NCBI RefSeq assembly: GCF_937976295.1
Contig: NZ_CALJRY010000297.1
Location: 1-5,842, forward strand
Source: an uncultured Rothia sp.
GTDB lineage: Bacteria; Actinomycetota; Actinomycetes; Actinomycetales; Micrococcaceae
Reading direction: 5' to 3'
Length of the DNA stretch: 5,842 bases
In this document: one piece after another, positions 5,748 to 5,842 of the stretch
Numbering within the stretch: the first letter of the stretch is position 1
How the letters are laid out: each line of letters opens with the position of its first letter
The notes under the pieces: model-generated
What the model saw: the letters and a program-made list of their open reading frames with translations, nothing else
What the model was told of the DNA's origin: nothing
The model's database searches: none
Made by a program: the position numbers and the translations under genes

Positions 5748-5759
5748 TGGTTGGTGAAT
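5748..5759 (-). promoter_or_regulatory. Recurrent intergenic motif, core copy upstream of the first array gene
   Basis: Twelve bases (tggttggtgaat on the + strand) identical to the cores at 2521-2532 and 4035-4046, again in the same orientation relative to the downstream gene. Here it is 122 bases before the ATG, much farther than the other copies, which argues against a role tied to ribosome binding. Confidence 0.45.
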
Positions 5760-5760
5760 C

Positions 5761-5786
5761 GTGCCTGCCCCGGTGGTGGCGGGCAC
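5761..5786. repeat. GC-rich inverted repeat, terminator-like
   Basis: Arms of nine bases (5761-5769 and 5778-5786) pair with one G-T around an 8-base loop. Neither strand has a T tract after it, so a terminator is uncertain. On the minus strand an open frame from the window edge stops at 5796, ten bases before the hairpin, which would fit the end of a neighbouring gene and its terminator. The frame is only 14 codons inside the window and cannot be judged. Confidence 0.35.
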
Positions 5787-5842
5787 ATTCTTAGCCTATC
5801 GCACGGTATCTGACCAGAAGGTTAACTGTGTGCAAGGGTCAG

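Larger units (their letters stand above)
5626..5842 (-). promoter_or_regulatory. Upstream region of the array: no gene supported, likely leader and promoter
   Basis: Between the first array gene and the window edge I see no coding region with sensible composition. On the minus strand a loose promoter pair, TTGCAC followed 17 bases later by CAGATA, lies within 5803-5834, and an AAGAAT-like element follows; neither is convincing. It contains a GC hairpin (5761-5786) and one copy of the recurrent motif (5748-5759). The array promoter should lie here or just beyond the edge. Confidence 0.3.

Noticed and set aside
5571..5813. Plus-strand open frame of 80 codons with a Phe/Cys-rich product
   Set aside because: It overlaps the start and upstream region of the 176-aa gene; the Phe/Ser content is simply the reverse of lysine codons. 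No ribosome binding site or homology was seen.
5796..5842. Short minus-strand open frame from the window edge ending in TAG at 5796-5798
   Set aside because: Only 14 codons are visible. The position ten bases before a GC hairpin is suggestive of a gene end, but there is no way to confirm coding from so little.
1..5842. CRISPR array, tRNA or rRNA genes, insertion sequence or transposase
   Set aside because: I looked for regular spaced repeats, cloverleaf patterns and terminal inverted repeats with a transposase frame and found none.

Overview
The window looks like an actinobacterial chromosome. Composition is moderately to highly GC in most genes, G/T-rich codons fill the partial surface-protein gene, and that protein ends in an LARTG sorting signal, the LAxTG variant typical of Actinobacteria. 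An oral or host-associated Micrococcaceae such as Rothia would fit, but this is a guess from style; no gene here fixes the genus.

The left edge (1-176, + strand) is the C-terminal end of a sortase-anchored cell-wall protein. A near-perfect long hairpin at 208-252 follows it and probably terminates transcription from both sides. Everything from 283 to 5625 is one co-directional minus-strand array of seven genes, transcribed right to left: 176 aa (5095-5625), 300 aa (4165-5067, GTG start), 219 aa (3356-4015), 229 aa (2576-3265), 223 aa (1835-2506), 290 aa (946-1818) and 219 aa (283-942). Spacings are 27, 149, 90, 69, 16 and 3 bp.

All seven products are predicted membrane proteins, and none shows a catalytic motif I can recognise. 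They fall into three kinds. (a) Two paralogous eight-helix proteins (300 and 290 aa) share an acidic cytoplasmic tail. (b) Four proteins have two or three N-terminal helices and a cytoplasmic C-terminal domain that resembles a bacterial PH-like fold. Three of these four are clear paralogs ending in TGLAD-x-M, and the fourth is a distant relative. (c) One single-pass protein has a lysine-rich cytoplasmic head and a small outward domain with two cysteines.

The order 300-219 / 229 / 223 / 290-219 shows that a two-gene module (eight-helix protein plus PH-like protein) exists twice and flanks two further PH-like genes. This is a duplicated membrane system of unknown function. A short motif (tggttggtgaat on the + strand) recurs upstream of three of the genes that have real intergenic space, with a degenerate copy before a fourth. 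AT-rich patches (about 29-33% GC by hand count) in the first gene and in the membrane half of the last gene suggest mosaic or transferred segments. The right edge (5626-5842) holds no gene I can support; it is the likely promoter and leader region of the array.
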